In this document: one piece after another, positions 48,895-61,789 of the stretch | Numbering within the stretch: position 1 is the stretch's first letter | Layout: every line of letters begins with the position of its first letter | Assembly: GCA_003993805.1 (NCBI GenBank) | Contig: RSEF01000003.1 | Span: forward strand, 83,737,835-83,801,834 | Direction of reading: 5' to 3' | DNA length: 64,000 bases | Source of the DNA: Himantopus leucocephalus | Lineage: Eukaryota; Chordata; Aves; Charadriiformes; Recurvirostridae | Program-made: the position numbers and the translations under genes | Notes under the pieces: generated by a model | The model's database searches: none | Told to the model about the DNA's origin: nothing | What the model saw: the letters and a program-made list of their open reading frames with translations, nothing else

Positions 48895-51800
48895 ACTATT
48901 TTCCTTGCCAGCAGAAGAAGAGAATTTTAATGTCCACCTCTATTACCTTAGTCAGAAGATCTGATGACTGGGTATAATTCTTGTGGGAAGCCGTGAATAA
49001 TTGACTACACAGTACAGCGTGGGACTTGGCCTTGAGCACCTTTAGATCATTCTGGTGATTTTAGCCACTCTGCATTACTTCACGTCATAAGGAATACCAA
49101 CAAAAAGAAAAAATGAATTCTCAGATAGCAAAACGTATTTGTATATTCAGCCAGAGAACAGGTGACAGAATCTGGACTGCATTCTGACAGAACGAGCACA
49201 ACTTCTTTGTTCTCTTTCTGCCATACATGTTACAGACCTTTCACAGTTCTCTTTGTATACACGCTGTGTAGTCTTTCTCACTTGATACTCCATAATCAAA
49301 ATTAAGGAAAGTAAGTAACATTGAAGTGTGAGTCCACAAGGTGCTTCGTTAAATTTTCTTCCACTAACTCTGACTTAAAAGCAACAGAAGAGGCAGGAAG
49401 AAGGGATTCTGTTACTCAATTATTATTTTATTTAAATAAAGTTCATTAATCAATACTATCTAAGAAGGAGGAATAAATTAACCAATTAAAAATAATGCTT
49501 TTTCCTCTAAAGGAATTTTGTAGCAAAGCAATGAAGAATAACTTGGAGTAATGTATATTGAATTGCAATTCAGAATTGTAACAGCAAATATACATTAGAG
49601 CTGTGAAAATATTCAAGTCCATTAATTTTCTACCAGAAACCCCCAAAGGAAGTTTCTTTGCAAAAATATCCCAAACCAGTGTTTCCATTTTTCAATCAAC
49701 TCTGCCCAGCAAATATACAAAAATTGGAAGGACACACAAAACTAATATACAGTATTTTTTCAAAAAATAAAATTTACTTATAAAAGAGTCATGCTTCTCA
49801 GTACTTATATTTAAGCAGCCTCCCAGGACCAGTTGTATTAATTTTAATGCCATAAATAGGCTTATAGACAGAAAAAGGTTCATGTGATCTTGTCATATTA
49901 TTAAGCAATTGAAGAAGGTTGAGGATTTTTAGTACAGAGATCTAAACTGCTTAGTCATGTGTCAGTCATCACCATGAAAAATCTTTTTACTTTATATTAT
50001 ACATACAAAAGAGGAAAAAAAAAAGAAAAGCCATTTAAAATTATGGAAGAAGAAAGTGCTATTAGCAAGCCGTATCACTCATCGCAGAGGCAGAGGAGGG
50101 CTGTGCGCTGTAACCCCTTTCCTGCCGCAGAGCCAGCAGCAATGGACACCAACACAGACATCAACGTGCACACATGTGATGGCTCTGGCACGTCCCAGGT
50201 GTGGTGAGCTTATTTCATCTGTGCCAGCCAGGACATCTTCAGGCACACATCACTTTATTCTCCTCAGGGAAGAGAACTGTGATTAAAACTGGTCGTGTCC
50301 CCTTCTGAAGTCATGACAACCACTAGCATGGTGCAGATCACATTCATCACCCTCAGAAACAGATCGGGCTCATCCTCGTCACACACTGGGAATGTCAGTA
50401 TGTAGCTGGTGCAAAGCCTATGCTGACCTTGAACTGTAACCAACCATTTTCTGGGAGAGTACCAGTTGGCCCAGGACAAAGCTGCCAAGAATATGCAAGA
50501 AATTTAATAGTTTGGAAAGCTGTGGTGGTGTTTGGGTCTGTATCATGGGCCTGTTTAATTAGCTAGTATAGATATAGTTGGGGGGCTGAAAGAAAACTTG
50601 ATACCAAAAGAAGAGGCCCTTCTTGACAGCCATCTTTCCCAGATGCCTTTCAAGAGTCAGCAGAGTGTGTGTGTGGGGGGGGTGATAAGAGTTAGTTGAA
50701 CTGGTGCTGAGCACCACTTCCATCTTTCCTTGGTGTGACAGGGAATTACCTGGGTTTGTTGGCTAAACAGTGCATGGACCTCAAACCTCAGTGGGTGGCA
50801 AAGGGATCATGGAGTCTTCTGGGAAACCTGGTAGCTGGAGGTCTGGCTGTCCCAACTCTGACTGGTAGTGCAGTGCCAAGTGGACCACAGGAAAGAGGTC
50901 AACAAAAGCAGACCACAAGCCAGAAAAAATTGTCCCAAACCTCTGTAGATAAACCATGATAAACCTTTCCTGTCTTTTCCCTACTTCTGACACATGTTCC
51001 TGCCCTGCCCGTTGTGCCTGCTCTGGCTCTCACTTAGCCACCCCATGGGCACTACAGCCATGGAAGCCTACCTGCCAAGACTGTGAACAGTTTTCTACCC
51101 ATTTAGTTCTCTGAACCAAATTGCCGCAGTGTCAGGCAATTGTCAGTGAAGGTATGAGGGAGGGGGAACAGGAATAGACTGGGGGAAGAAGAGGCAAGGT
51201 GTGGAGAGAGCCACAGCAGCTCCTACTGAGATTTGCTTGACAAGCTCTCTTAAAGGTTGTACCACTTTCCTGTGGCTCACTGTTACTATGTACCCTTTTT
51301 CCAAGTACATTAAAGCCCCAACATAATGTAAATGTTTCCAGAATAAAAGGAACTGTGTCATCATAAGCTGTTATGACCACTGATAAGTGTCCCTTGTAAA
51401 TTTTTGATTAAAGAAAAGCATGGAAAATATAAATTCTAATGCTTCTTTCTATACAGGTATGTCAGAAATGAGCAGGAAAACCATCAGAAGGGGTTAACGT
51501 TTTCACTGAAAGTACACTTACTACAATACAAACCTGGATAAATTAGTGGGGACAATAGATTCCTCTGAGCTTGATAAACTGATAACGGGAGACATCTGAG
51601 CTCTCATATTTCAGGGGATGCTCAGTCGCTAGTTGAATTACTGTTGTTTTTTCCAGAGCAGCCAGGGCCCTGTAAGTTTGACTTTATGTGACAGCTCAAG
51701 CACATATTCTTAACAAAGGACAGGCATGTATTTTACGTAGAAACACAAAAAAAAAAAGACATACAGAGTCTTGAAAACACTGGAACAAAAGGGTTTTTTA

Positions 51801-53835
51801 AGAAACAGCAAATTAATTACTGTCTAATTCCAAGTTTAAAAGCTATTGCTTAATACAGGCTGATAGGTGCAAATCGTGGCACAGCCTTAGAGGTTAATCC
51901 ACGTGTATGTGACAATACAGTAATTTCAGCTGTGAACAACAACCAAAATGCTCAGGTTTAGGATATTTAGGGCCTTTGGAGAGTAAATAAAATAACTCAG
52001 ATTCTCACCCAGAAACATATGAAAATCAAATGTCCTTACTGGTGAGAACTCTCACACACTTAAGCATCCCAAGACTGTGATCAAACAAGGAAATCTTCAT
52101 ATAGAGAAAGGCAGAAGAGTAACAAACTTGGACAAGCATAGCAACAAAGTGTTCAGAAATCACTCAGAGCCAGGGAGTTGCACAAAAGTCTTCACTGATG
52201 CCATAACATTAGATACAGGTAGGGAAATACTGGAATTTAATTTAGCAATACTTTTAGTTAATACTTTACAGATGCCATTTTTTACTGGTGTGTTTTATAT
52301 GTCACTGAAAACTGTTTACGTTAATGCATATTAAACTCTTATCCATTGTCAGATGCTAAAATGTTAGGTTAAAAACTATACTTCTTTCTGTATATGTCCC
52401 CTTCGGGCTAATTCTATCTTCCAACAAGAGTATCTCAAAGCAGTAAGAATGAGCATTCAAGACAACAGTTTTCTTTATGGATATTCTTCTCTTAGCAGTG
52501 CAGCAGACGGAGTAAGACGGAATATGCCCAGCAGGTGAATTTCTATTAAAGGCTTTGTGTGTCTTGGCAGTGGCTCTGAACATTGATATTCTTTCACAAA
52601 ATACATTGTATCAAGGAATCAGCATTTTTCTAGTGACAAGTCATTTAATAAGAAAATTCCTGATGTGGTCCAAGTACACTGCCTAAACAACCATGATGCA
52701 GTTTGGATGGTTTAAGAAGTGTGCCAGAATGTAAACTGATGACCATCTGTAAAAAAAATCTGCAGCGCGCACAAACGATGGTGGCTCACTGGAGAAAACA
52801 AGAGGTTATTGTCTTTGCAGCCTCATGATTTCGTTCTCCCCTCCCCAGCCCCTCATGGGGCGGAACGGTTTCTGCACATTGCAGAATCACTCTTCCAAAA
52901 TGGGAGCCTCAGGCTTTCCAAGCTAAACAGCTACAGGCCTGGCTGACACCAATGCCTGCTTTACCCGGTCATTAGTCAGCGCACTATCAGAACTACCCTG
53001 TAAAAGCATGGTCACATCAAACCACGGTTTCATACCAGTGGACACATCCAATATGCGCATGTGAAGAATGCATTTGTTTCACATCCATCCCAACCTGCTC
53101 TTATATTCTGCGGTGCTTAGCAAATAAAGTCCCACGTAACCCAAAGTACACTCTAGGCTGATGCTCAACACATTGCTCTCTGTGGCGAAAAGACTTCTCA
53201 GACTGTCAAATAAATTCTTCTTAGGACACCATCCTAAGTTTCCATTAAGCTATAGGAAATAAAATATTTTATAATGTATTTCCAAACATACAGTCATTTG
53301 TCCTCTGAGTGCCCCAGGAATGTTTACAAACTGGATTCGATGAGAATGCTCTTCAGGCTGGATAGTAAAGCAGCTCCAGTTAAAAGGACAATTTAAGGGT
53401 CTAGGGCAATAATGGTCCAGTTTATAGAAGTAAGGAGGCAGAGGCCATAGAAAGGTAAGGCCTGAAAATGAAGTGTAATAAAAACTACAATTTCAGTCAG
53501 TTGTTCTACAGAAATGAACGACTTCATCCCCTCCTACCTTCCCCCGTTCCCTAGAAGGTCCTTGTTAAAGCTGCAGTTTATAACGTTGTTCACTTGAAGG
53601 TAGAAAATTTTCCTGGGAAATGGGCAAGTATTCAAACTACTCACGTAAATTGGGACCATAAGTAAACAGTCTCAAACACTTCAGAAAAAAAAAAAAAATT
53701 GGAAGGGGAGGAGCTTCAGTTCATAAGGGAAGTAAAATGGATTTTTTTTATTAAGGTAATAACAGAAATCTGAGAGTTTCTGTTCCAGCTCTATCACGGG
53801 CCTTTTTGTGGCCGTGACCTATGGTCTGAATTTGT
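48895..53835. other. Long non-coding stretch
   Basis: About 5 kb of unique sequence. GC-richer islands near 50080-50210 and 50780-50940 carry overlapping frames that do not resemble known proteins. Includes a short GT/G microsatellite at 50664-50684 and a poly-A at about 53684. Confidence 0.5.
50664..50684. repeat. Short (GT)n plus G-run
   Basis: GTGTGTGTGTG followed by eight G. Simple repeat of no clear function. Confidence 0.85.
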
Positions 53836-53837
53836 TT

Positions 53838-53893
53838 CGCTTGAAGTCAATAGGAGTTTTGCCATTGTCTTCCCAGGAGTCAGCGTGATTTAA
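53838..53893. repeat. Very old amniote repeat fragment
   Basis: 'ttgaagtcaataggagtttt' followed by 'gccattgtcttcccaggagt' matches a phrase widespread in reptile and bird ancient repeats ('gaagtcaatgggagttttgccattgacttc'). The phrase is itself near-palindromic. I cannot assign the family name. Confidence 0.4.
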
Positions 53894-53899
53894 GAAATT

Positions 53900-54840
53900 T
53901 CACCAGTGCTTGTTGACCTCATATCCATCATGCAACAGCACGATGCAGAGACCCCCGATGCTGTGCTCGTGGCATTCAGCCGGAGCAGCACAGCCCCTTC
54001 CCATGCAGAGATCCTAACCTGGGATGAAAACAGGTGTCACCCAGTGCAGTGCTCTGCCCGTGCTGGTAATCCCTCCCTCTCAGCCTACCTACACAAGAGA
54101 CATTTTGAGGTTATAACAAAGAGCCTAAATGAAAGACAGACACTTGACAGCTGGACCAGGCAACCAGTCATTCCACAGGGCTCACCTAGCTCAGTAAGCT
54201 ACAGTGGAAACTCCCACATATGGAGGAGTTTTCTTTCCTTCTGCAGGAATTGCCAACCATTTATTGCTGTGGTGGGGCGACACTGAAATCACCAATATTT
54301 TACCTCACCTACTGAATCTAAATCATGACACACTTGACCTGATTCAGCTTAGAGCTGAACAGCTTTCCCAGCTCACCACTGACTCCCTTTGTTTTACTTT
54401 AGAAGGGATTTCTTCCAAACAAAAAAAATTACCTTCATTCAATGAAAACATTTTGGGTTTAGGTCTAGCAGAGTCCAGCACAAAGGTCTGAGCTCTGTCT
54501 CCATCATTTTTACAATTCACTTTCCCGTTGGAGCTCATCAAGTTGGAGGGGAGAAGCAGGGTGCCCAGAGGATAGGTGGCATGCAAATTAACATAATAAA
54601 TAAAGAGATGTGTGTAAGACTTCTATTCTCATGTAATGAGTCTTCCAGCTGAGTTAATATATAATCCTTCTTAATTTCAATCCATCACCTTCTTTTTATT
54701 TTAAGAAAATCATGCAGCAGAAAAACATCCTAATCTTAGTAGCCAAGTGCTAAGTTTTTCCAGTCAAGCAGTTTTTACCTGAGGCTGTTTTAACACAAAC
54801 AGAAGAGTAAAACTAAGGGGCCTTCAGTATTGTTCAAGTT
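53900..54840. other. Non-coding stretch, long chance frame
   Basis: A 126-codon plus-strand frame (53906-54286) overlaps another (54204-54491). Neither shows a domain or acceptor support, so I treat both as chance. Confidence 0.45.
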
Positions 54841-54845
54841 GCTGT

Positions 54846-54960
54846 CTCTGACTTTCCAAATTATCTAGGACAAGTTCCTTCACCAGCTTGCTTCTCAGCT
54901 TCCCCATCCATAAAATGGGTACCATGATATTGCTCTGCTCTCAAGAGTGCTTCAAATTTT
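54846..54960 (-). repeat. MIR SINE fragment
   Basis: Plus-strand words 'aggacaagttccttcaccag', 'ctcagcttccccatccataa' and 'aaatgggtaccatgatattg' follow the reverse complement of the MIR core ('ggcaagtcacttaacctc', 'cctcagtttccccatctgta', 'aaatgggtataatgata'). MIR is an ancient tRNA-derived SINE, inactive in birds. Divergence is high, as expected. Confidence 0.8.
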
Positions 54961-54964
54961 GCAG

Positions 54965-56990
54965 AGGAAAAGTGGCTGTTGCAGTTGGGAAATGACACTG
55001 GAAATTTGCATAAAATTTGTGCCAGAAAACATACTATGCAGCATAGGGACCTTTGGTTTTGAGTGAGATGTGCATCAAGTCGGAAGAATATATTGCACGT
55101 TACATCAAATGCAGTTGAAGATTCATTAGACAATACCAGTGGGTATTTATCTACTTGATTAATTCTGTTCATATAACAATCCTGGCTTCGACAGCATTTA
55201 CTCTGTCATACGGTAATGGAGACCTGGGTCACAGAAGCTTTACTGGAAACCAAAACTTTTAATAAAAATATGTCATGTTTAGGAGTGTTTTCCAGGGTTT
55301 CATACTTCCTCCTGCTCCAGCAATAATGCTATTTTCTGTTCCGCAGGCCAAATCCTAGGAAGCCTTTTCCCCAGCTTGTTTTTAATATTACTTTTTTCTG
55401 TGAGAGTCATGTTGGGTTTGTGACCCTCTTGGCTTGTAGGAAGGGACTGAACTCTCAGTAATCCTTCACCCACCCGTCTGCAAAAGTGATGTGTGTGAGA
55501 GCGTGGTTCACTCCCCTCCTGCCTGGGAACCAGAGCACGAGGCCCTGGCCGTCTCTTCAACTTGGCAGGGAGCTATCAATGCTCCTCCTGTCCCTTTCCC
55601 TCGTTCTCAAGAGGTCCAGAGACACTGTCTTCTTGCATTTTGGCTGGGAGGGAGGGAAGGGTGGAGCTTCAGCAGCAGATAGAGACCCAGGGGACTTAAA
55701 AACGTGGGAAGTGCGGGTTCCCAAGGTCCCTTTGACTAACAGAACTGCCTGGCCCTTCTGTGGGAAGGCGAAATGTCATGTTAGACCAAGACCATGACAG
55801 TTACTTGAGAGAGTGCAGGGCCCTCTCCTTGCCTGCATTCTCATGGTGGAAACCCTCCTCTTTCCTCCCCTCTACAAACCCACTCATGAACACCACAAGC
55901 TCAATGACACTTGGATCCTGGGAATTACTCAGTTGCTCCCCATGAAAGACGTGCCCTTGATGACTGCCAGAAAATATGATGAGAAATGTCTTTTTGCATT
56001 AGGAGTCCTTCCCGACCTCCTTCATACAGCAGCAAGTGCCACAGTCAGGGAGTCATTTGTAGTTGTCACACTGCATTCTGGCATTATTGCAACATTAAAC
56101 TTGAATTATGGAGCTACAAAAGGATGGTGGGGTTTAGAAAGCAGGAAGATAATCTTACACTGCTGTACATTGACATGCTTCCTGATACTCTAGGTAAACA
56201 ATGAAATGTAACTTTAGGGGCACTGCATCATCCTAACAAAATGTTTAGGTAGGGAGCTGTGAATTTATTTCATTTTTTAACTAGAAACCAAAGTTTCCGC
56301 ATCCTCCCGCACAATATTTTTGTTTGATTGTTTCACAACTGAAGTTCTGAGGTGCTTTGTGCCAAATAGCAAAGCTACGAGGAAATCTTTTCTGAGAAAT
56401 TTTAAAAAGCTTTCCAGAAGAACACATCACTTTCCAATTGTAGAGGAGGCATCTATAAAAGCAGCAAGAGTCTCTGCTAAATGAGGACTTGAAACAAATC
56501 TATACTCCTTAAAGAAGGTTAATAGAAAAAAATTCTTTTGATTTCTGGGAGAAAACAATCTTTTTTTTTTTTCGATAGGTTTCACTTTTTATTTTAGGGA
56601 ATCTGGAAATCATATTTTCAAAAAAATCACTTCACCTTACATATTTAATACTGAAATTAGGGACATTTTGTATTTCAAGAGCATATTTTATCCGAAGTAG
56701 ACATTTTTCATTAAAAAACACTTAGCATTCAATTAAAAAAATAATTTCAAGGAAAAATTTGGATCTGACTATTTCTAGGCTTAAATTTTTCTCTGGAATT
56801 TTGACTGCCATTTGAAAAGAGTTTCCATACTTCTACTTACATACAGCCACAAGCATTTCTAATAGAAGAATTCAGTAAAAAGTCATTCTTCAGATAGAAA
56901 ATCTATCACAACTTACATTAAAGGATTATAGCCCAACTTTGCATTTTATCCATCAGATTTTTTTCCAGAGAAATTCACAGCTAAATAATC
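54965..56990. other. Non-coding stretch, nothing recognised
   Basis: Moderately GC-rich part at 55480-55900 holds several overlapping frames on both strands, none with family resemblance. Toward 56990 it becomes AT-rich with homopolymers. No clear repeat identified. Confidence 0.45.
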
Positions 56991-56999
56991 TACGGTTCA

Positions 57000-57245
57000 G
57001 AGGATGGAAGTCATCTGCTTAGGCAATGGATCAGTGATAACAGATAATTGATCTGGCTAAACAACGGATTATAGATAATGTTAATGGCAGTATACGAAAG
57101 TAATAAACAACAAAATAAAACACTGAAGTTCTAATGATGGGTACTTAGCACACAGATCAAAGCTAATCAAATTAATTTTTACAAATTAATTATCTGAAAA
57201 GTTTAGCAGTGAATTATCTGTAGATATGCTGTGATATTTTTGTAC
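57000..57245. promoter_or_regulatory. Possible conserved non-coding element
   Basis: Clustered GATA-type (AACAGATAATTGATC, TTATAGATAATG) and homeodomain-type words (CAAATTAATTTT, CAAATTAATTATC) in a repeat-free block. No coding frame. Enhancer-like on motif density only. AT-rich background makes such motifs frequent. Confidence 0.22.
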
Positions 57246-57249
57246 TGTT

Positions 57250-58590
57250 TAAAGAATGTATGACTACATTTTAGCCTGGAGTTTATTCACAAACTGGTGA
57301 ATGAGCACGCGTTATTTGTGACTGCCCCTGTGAATCACACAGGAGAATTTCTGTTCCAGAACTGGATGACCTGCACTCTGTAAAAAAAGAAGAATCCCAT
57401 TTTCCTACTCTGAAATGACTTGCAAAGACTCAGCTTATGTTCAGTGAACATCACACCAACAAAATATAAAGAGGTTTTAGAAGATTATCCTGAGAGAACA
57501 TTTTTGTACAAACATTTCCGTAACAAGTTACTTGGTTTTTCTGATACTCCTGCTTTCAAATATATTCACGAATAAAATCTCACTCCCCAAAGTTGTGCAG
57601 GCACACAAATAAGATGCCAAAGGGCAGTAAGCGTTATTGACAGGAATATTTACAGACATTATTTGGCCACAGTTACCCCCAGCTGAGCCTTACATACATT
57701 GCAGCTGCCGTGCACACAAGAAGGAAGTGCATCAAAACCTTTTTCGAGGCAATTGCATCAGAAAGGAGAAGCAAGGAGAAAGGTGCGTATTATATTATAC
57801 CTACACATTTAAAAATAAATAAAAAAAAACCCACTTCAAGATGACTTTCATATTACCTGGGAAGAAACTTCTCTCTACAGACTGCAAGTTCAGCATTTTG
57901 ATGTTCCAAGGTGGTGGAAACTTAGGCCTGCAGGGAAATTCCTGGCACAAGCTTCCAGTGGCGGGGAATTGTTTTTCTGACAAGAAGAGAGAAGTGATGA
58001 AGGATGTTCTTAGGCCATGAATTAGTTTCAGTTTCCTTACTACTATCAGATACTCAAAATAAAATACTCCCAAGGTTTAAGAAAAAGGAAGATGCAAAGA
58101 TTTCCTGTAATAAAAGTAGATATAGGAATTACATCCGCATTTAACACTTGCCTATCATATGTTTTCATACGCTAAAACTAGCATGTGATTGTGTAAGCCC
58201 ATAGCCTCGTACCAACACGGTACTAACATGTACAAGATACAGTTTCTCCATGCAGCTAAAGAGAACTGCTGATCAGTATCTCAAGACCTTCTTTGCAGAA
58301 GTTGCAGCTCCATTTCCAAAAACCCATAGCAGAATCTGTTCCTCCAAACTATTCAAACTTCACCTGAAGCTATGGGAAGAGATGGTAAGAAATGAACTAA
58401 TTTTCCAGCAGTATATAGACAACTCCAATGTATATCTTCTTTGCCTCAGTAACAAACAACATGATCTCCCAGCTCTCCCCATACCTGCACAAAACCAGTA
58501 GCTGTTTGGGCCCTGGAGAAGAGGCAAGAGGATGGAAGTTCTCAAATAATTTTCTTCCTTTATGACCCTAGGATCACCGGATCTCCACAA
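57250..58590. other. Non-coding stretch, nothing recognised
   Basis: Unique AT-rich sequence. Plus frame 58250-58501 was inspected and not recognised. A run of A occurs near 57822. Confidence 0.5.
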
Positions 58591-58592
58591 GG

Positions 58593-58715
58593 TCATAGGA
58601 AAACTCAGGCTGGAAGGGACCTCAGGAGGTCTGTAGTCCAGCTCAAAGCTGGGTACACTGATGTCCACAGACCATAAACCAGCTCATAGCTGGGCCTAGT
58701 TTTAGGCTTTTCCAT
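58593..58715 (-). repeat. Old CR1 fragment
   Basis: 'gaaaactcaggctggaaggg' then 'acctcaggaggtctgtagtc' and 'cagctcaaagctgggt' follow reverse-complement CR1 ('ggttggaagggacctcaggaggtc...agtccaacctcctgctcaaagcagggt'). It has small deletions and loses similarity after about 58715. Confidence 0.8.
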
Positions 58716-58719
58716 ACTA

Positions 58720-60140
58720 CTGTCCCTAAAAAATCGCCTGGTAGATTGTGTACCCCATCCTATCAGGTTCAGATCTAACTATGGTGATCTGTGACTTTGT
58801 GGCCACCAGAACAAGTCAAATCCGATCAGATACATCTGATGATTTCAGTGAGTGCCAAAGGCAATACTCCACCTCCTTCAAAACCCACCACAGGTATATC
58901 ACCCTGCTCATTCTCTTTATTTAATGTGGAAGACAGATAACAGAGAGCCTTCCTTCTCCTCTATGTCTATAATTTTGTATTAAGGTACTTCTGTACTGCA
59001 GTGTTGAGACTATTTACAAATGAAGGGAGACGGCACAATTAGTTGTCAATAGATCTGCACCTAGCTTATAAGAATTATTCTCTTCTGAGACAAAACCAAG
59101 ACTCTATCCCTCAGTAAATTCTTTATGCAAATGGATCACATCCAGTCATGTATACTCAAGCATAAGACAGGACAGAGAAAGCAAAAGCAAACCACAAAAC
59201 TGTACACTGATCATTCCGTGTCACCTGCAGACAGAAAAATAAATAAGAAAGTGGAAAAAGTCATTAATTCAACTTACAAAATTACAGAGGAGTTCATATA
59301 AAAAAAGAACATGGGAACATACAGAACACTACACCATCATTTTTATGTTTTATTTCAAGAATAAAATCATACCTGATGATTCACACTTGGCCTGCTGCAG
59401 CTCTTTTCCTGCATCCTCAATGTCTTCTGAATTATGGACTGTGTTTCTCACCAGAAAATTGTATTTATCTTTCTCCCTTTGAAATCCTGTCACTGCTTTG
59501 AAACTGAAGACTAGTGGAAAATATCAGCACCCTCACTTATAAAAGGCTGCTGGTCTGCCATCTCAGCCAAGGGTACCAAATGAGGCATTCGTGGATTTCA
59601 AACAAAATAGGCAAATATGATCTTCTTTTCTAGTTATGTATAGTTTCTGTTGCTTCCTCTGCTTCCTGAAAGAAACTGTGATATTTTTCTCTAGTGAATC
59701 AAATATTGTCTGGCAGTCTCTTTCATTTTCATCCTTTTTTGAGAGACTTTCCCACCTGCTAAAAGCTTCACAGAAAATTGAAGCAGGAGTTTACAGATAG
59801 CATTTGCAGTATGCAAGCCCCAAAAACACAGTGTGGAAGTAAAGAGCAGGAAGACAAAAACACCAGGATAAAAGTGGTTTTTTCTGACTGTTTTCTGTAA
59901 ATAAATATAAACTCCTTCTGGGCAGCCCAACAACTGACACAGCATCCCATACAGCTCACCTACAAATGGTCTCTCTCTTACATTTCTTATGTAAGGGACA
60001 AATGGTCTGTCAGGTTATGCATACTCTCAAGTTTTGGACAGAGCAGATCAGGGTCATATAAGAAAGAATAGCACTAGGTACCTCAATTCGCTTATGATTT
60101 TGGACAGGGGGAACGATTTTTTTCTCCATTGCAAACTTGA
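58720..60140. other. Non-coding stretch, nothing recognised
   Basis: Unique AT-rich sequence with minus frames 59691-59959 that overlap and are not recognised. Confidence 0.5.
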
Positions 60141-60147
60141 CTGTACC

Positions 60148-60262
60148 ATCTTCAGTAAGTTGCCTCATCTTCCTGTGCTTCCATTTCTCATCTGTAAAGT
60201 CGGGACAATAGCATTTTCCAGGTACACTGTGAGGAAAAAATACATTAAAGACTGGGAGATTG
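60148..60262 (-). repeat. MIR SINE fragment
   Basis: 'gtaagttgcctcatcttcct', 'gcttccatttctcatctgta' and 'aagtcgggacaatagcattt' then 'actgtgagga' match MIR in reverse complement ('cctcagtttcctcatctgtaaaatggg...aataata...cacagggttgtgagga'). Second MIR relic in the window, same orientation as the one at 54846. Confidence 0.8.
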
Positions 60263-60269
60263 CCCAGGT

Positions 60270-61300
60270 AGTACAGTGGTAGGAACATAAAGAAGCCAAA
60301 ATAGAGTTTTGCTATTGAAGGTTTCATTAAAATACTGAGTAGTGCTCCTTATTAGAGCTGGCTGGAACACTTCCCATCAAATACACACCGATTTCATCAT
60401 TTGGCTTTCATCAGAGCCAAAAGCTTTTAAAAAAATCTCAGTTTTGACAATGTTTTTGAAGGAAAGGTTTCTTTGATCCAGGCTGGACACTTCAGTTATT
60501 TCCAGAGACAGGGGTCAGGCTTTTCAAAGCATCTAAGAGGTTTATCTTTGACCCTATGAAGAAGAAAAGGTTGAAACCTAAAAGGCTACTATGCTACACA
60601 ATCATCATTGTCCAGCCGGTCCTGCTACTCCTGACTCAGAACACACTGGGGAGAAGAACTCTTGTGCTAAGCAAAGAAAGTGTCTCTTCCAGAAAGGCCA
60701 TGGAAATGAAACTGCTGGGCAGGGTTTTCAGCAACTGCCAGCTAATCCATTCAGAGTCAGCCAAAGGGCTTGGTCTGACCTATCAACTTTGGTATGAGCT
60801 GCAGCCTGATTATTTAAACCTACATTTACAGGCCCATGCAGTTGCCTTGCATTTTTCTTTTCTTTTTCTTTTTTTTTTTTTTTCACCCAATCCTACATCA
60901 ACGATATACAATTCCACTTACACAACGTAGTTGTAGTTTAAGCCTGGGGGGGATCTGCAACATTTTTCTTCAATTCCTGTATGCACACTTTGAAACAGTG
61001 TCCCTCGTGCCCAATAGTTCAACTAATGCCATTTCCACTACATGGGTTTTTTGTTTGGTTGGGTTTTGGGTTTTTTTTAGGAACTAGCAGCAATTTAACC
61101 TGATTTAAAAAAACAATATACTGGTATCAGCTGCACTAGGGAGCATACTGATGGATGTGATGGTCTCATTGTCTGGCTTAATGCAAAATAAACAGGGATC
61201 ATTGTAATATAAATGAAAATCAAAATAAACACCTCATGACCTTCCTACACCATGTACTTCAGATGCTTTCAGACTTCTGTCTAGCTGCCTTCTGCTGGGG
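60270..61300. other. Non-coding stretch, nothing recognised
   Basis: Includes a T-rich tract at about 60853-60884. The 124-codon plus-strand frame at 60556-60930 ends in translation of that tract and shows no known domain. No acceptor supports it. Confidence 0.45.
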
Positions 61301-61303
61301 CTG

Positions 61304-61777
61304 TGTCCTGGTTTGAGCGACACAGACTAATTTCTCTTTCAGTAATTTTATTTTTCAGTAAAGTNNNNNNNNNNNNNNNNNNNNNNNNNNNNNNNNNNNN
61401 NNNNNNNNNNNNNNNNNNNNNNNNNNNNNNNNNNNNNNNNNNNNNNNNNNNNNNNNNNNNNNNNACCCCTGAGCCCTTCCCTTCCTCCTGAAGCCGTAGC
61501 ACTCACAGTGTCCCACATTTGCTGTCCCCTGCTGGGAGTGCACACCTTCCTATTGATACAATGGGCTGAGTCCTTGTGTATTTTATATTGGTATTGGGAT
61601 CAATATTGGGTTTTTAGTATTATTAATGTTAATTAATTAGTATTATTCTATTAAATCTGTTTCTATTTCAACCCCTGTATTTCCTTGTAGGTTTGGTTGG
61701 GTTTTTTTTTCCCCCCGATTTCCCTTCCTGGGTGGGGAGGGCTCACCGGGCGATAGAATAATTGTCTAAACGGCAAT
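61304..61777 (+). mobile_element. ERVL-type LTR, broken by a gap
   Basis: Starts TGTCCTGGTTTGAGCGACAC, sharing its first 14 bases with the LTR at 30979. After the 100-N gap it continues with LTR-like 3' features: 'attctattaaatctg' as a poly-A-signal region, 'tgtttctatttcaacccctg' resembling the 'ctgtctttatctcaaccc' of avian ERVL LTRs, a T/C-rich run, and GTCTAAACGGCAATA as a probable end. I found no convincing target-site duplication. The exact 3' end is uncertain by tens of bases. No viral coding region is visible. Confidence 0.7.
61365..61464. other. Assembly gap, 100 N, inside LTR
   Basis: Placeholder gap 61 bases after the LTR start. As at 31021, an interspersed repeat likely broke the assembly, so missing length is unknown. 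Confidence 0.98.
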
Positions 61778-61789
61778 AAATTGTTGTGG

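Noticed and set aside
53906..54491. Overlapping 126- and 95-codon plus-strand frames
   Set aside because: No domain resemblance, no acceptor support, and overlap in different frames. Consistent with chance.
55813..56193. 126-codon plus-strand frame
   Set aside because: Not recognised, overlaps other frames of similar length, and no acceptor or promoter context.
60556..60930. 124-codon plus-strand frame with a hydrophobic start
   Set aside because: The C-terminal part is translation of a poly-T tract, and there is no family resemblance or splice support.
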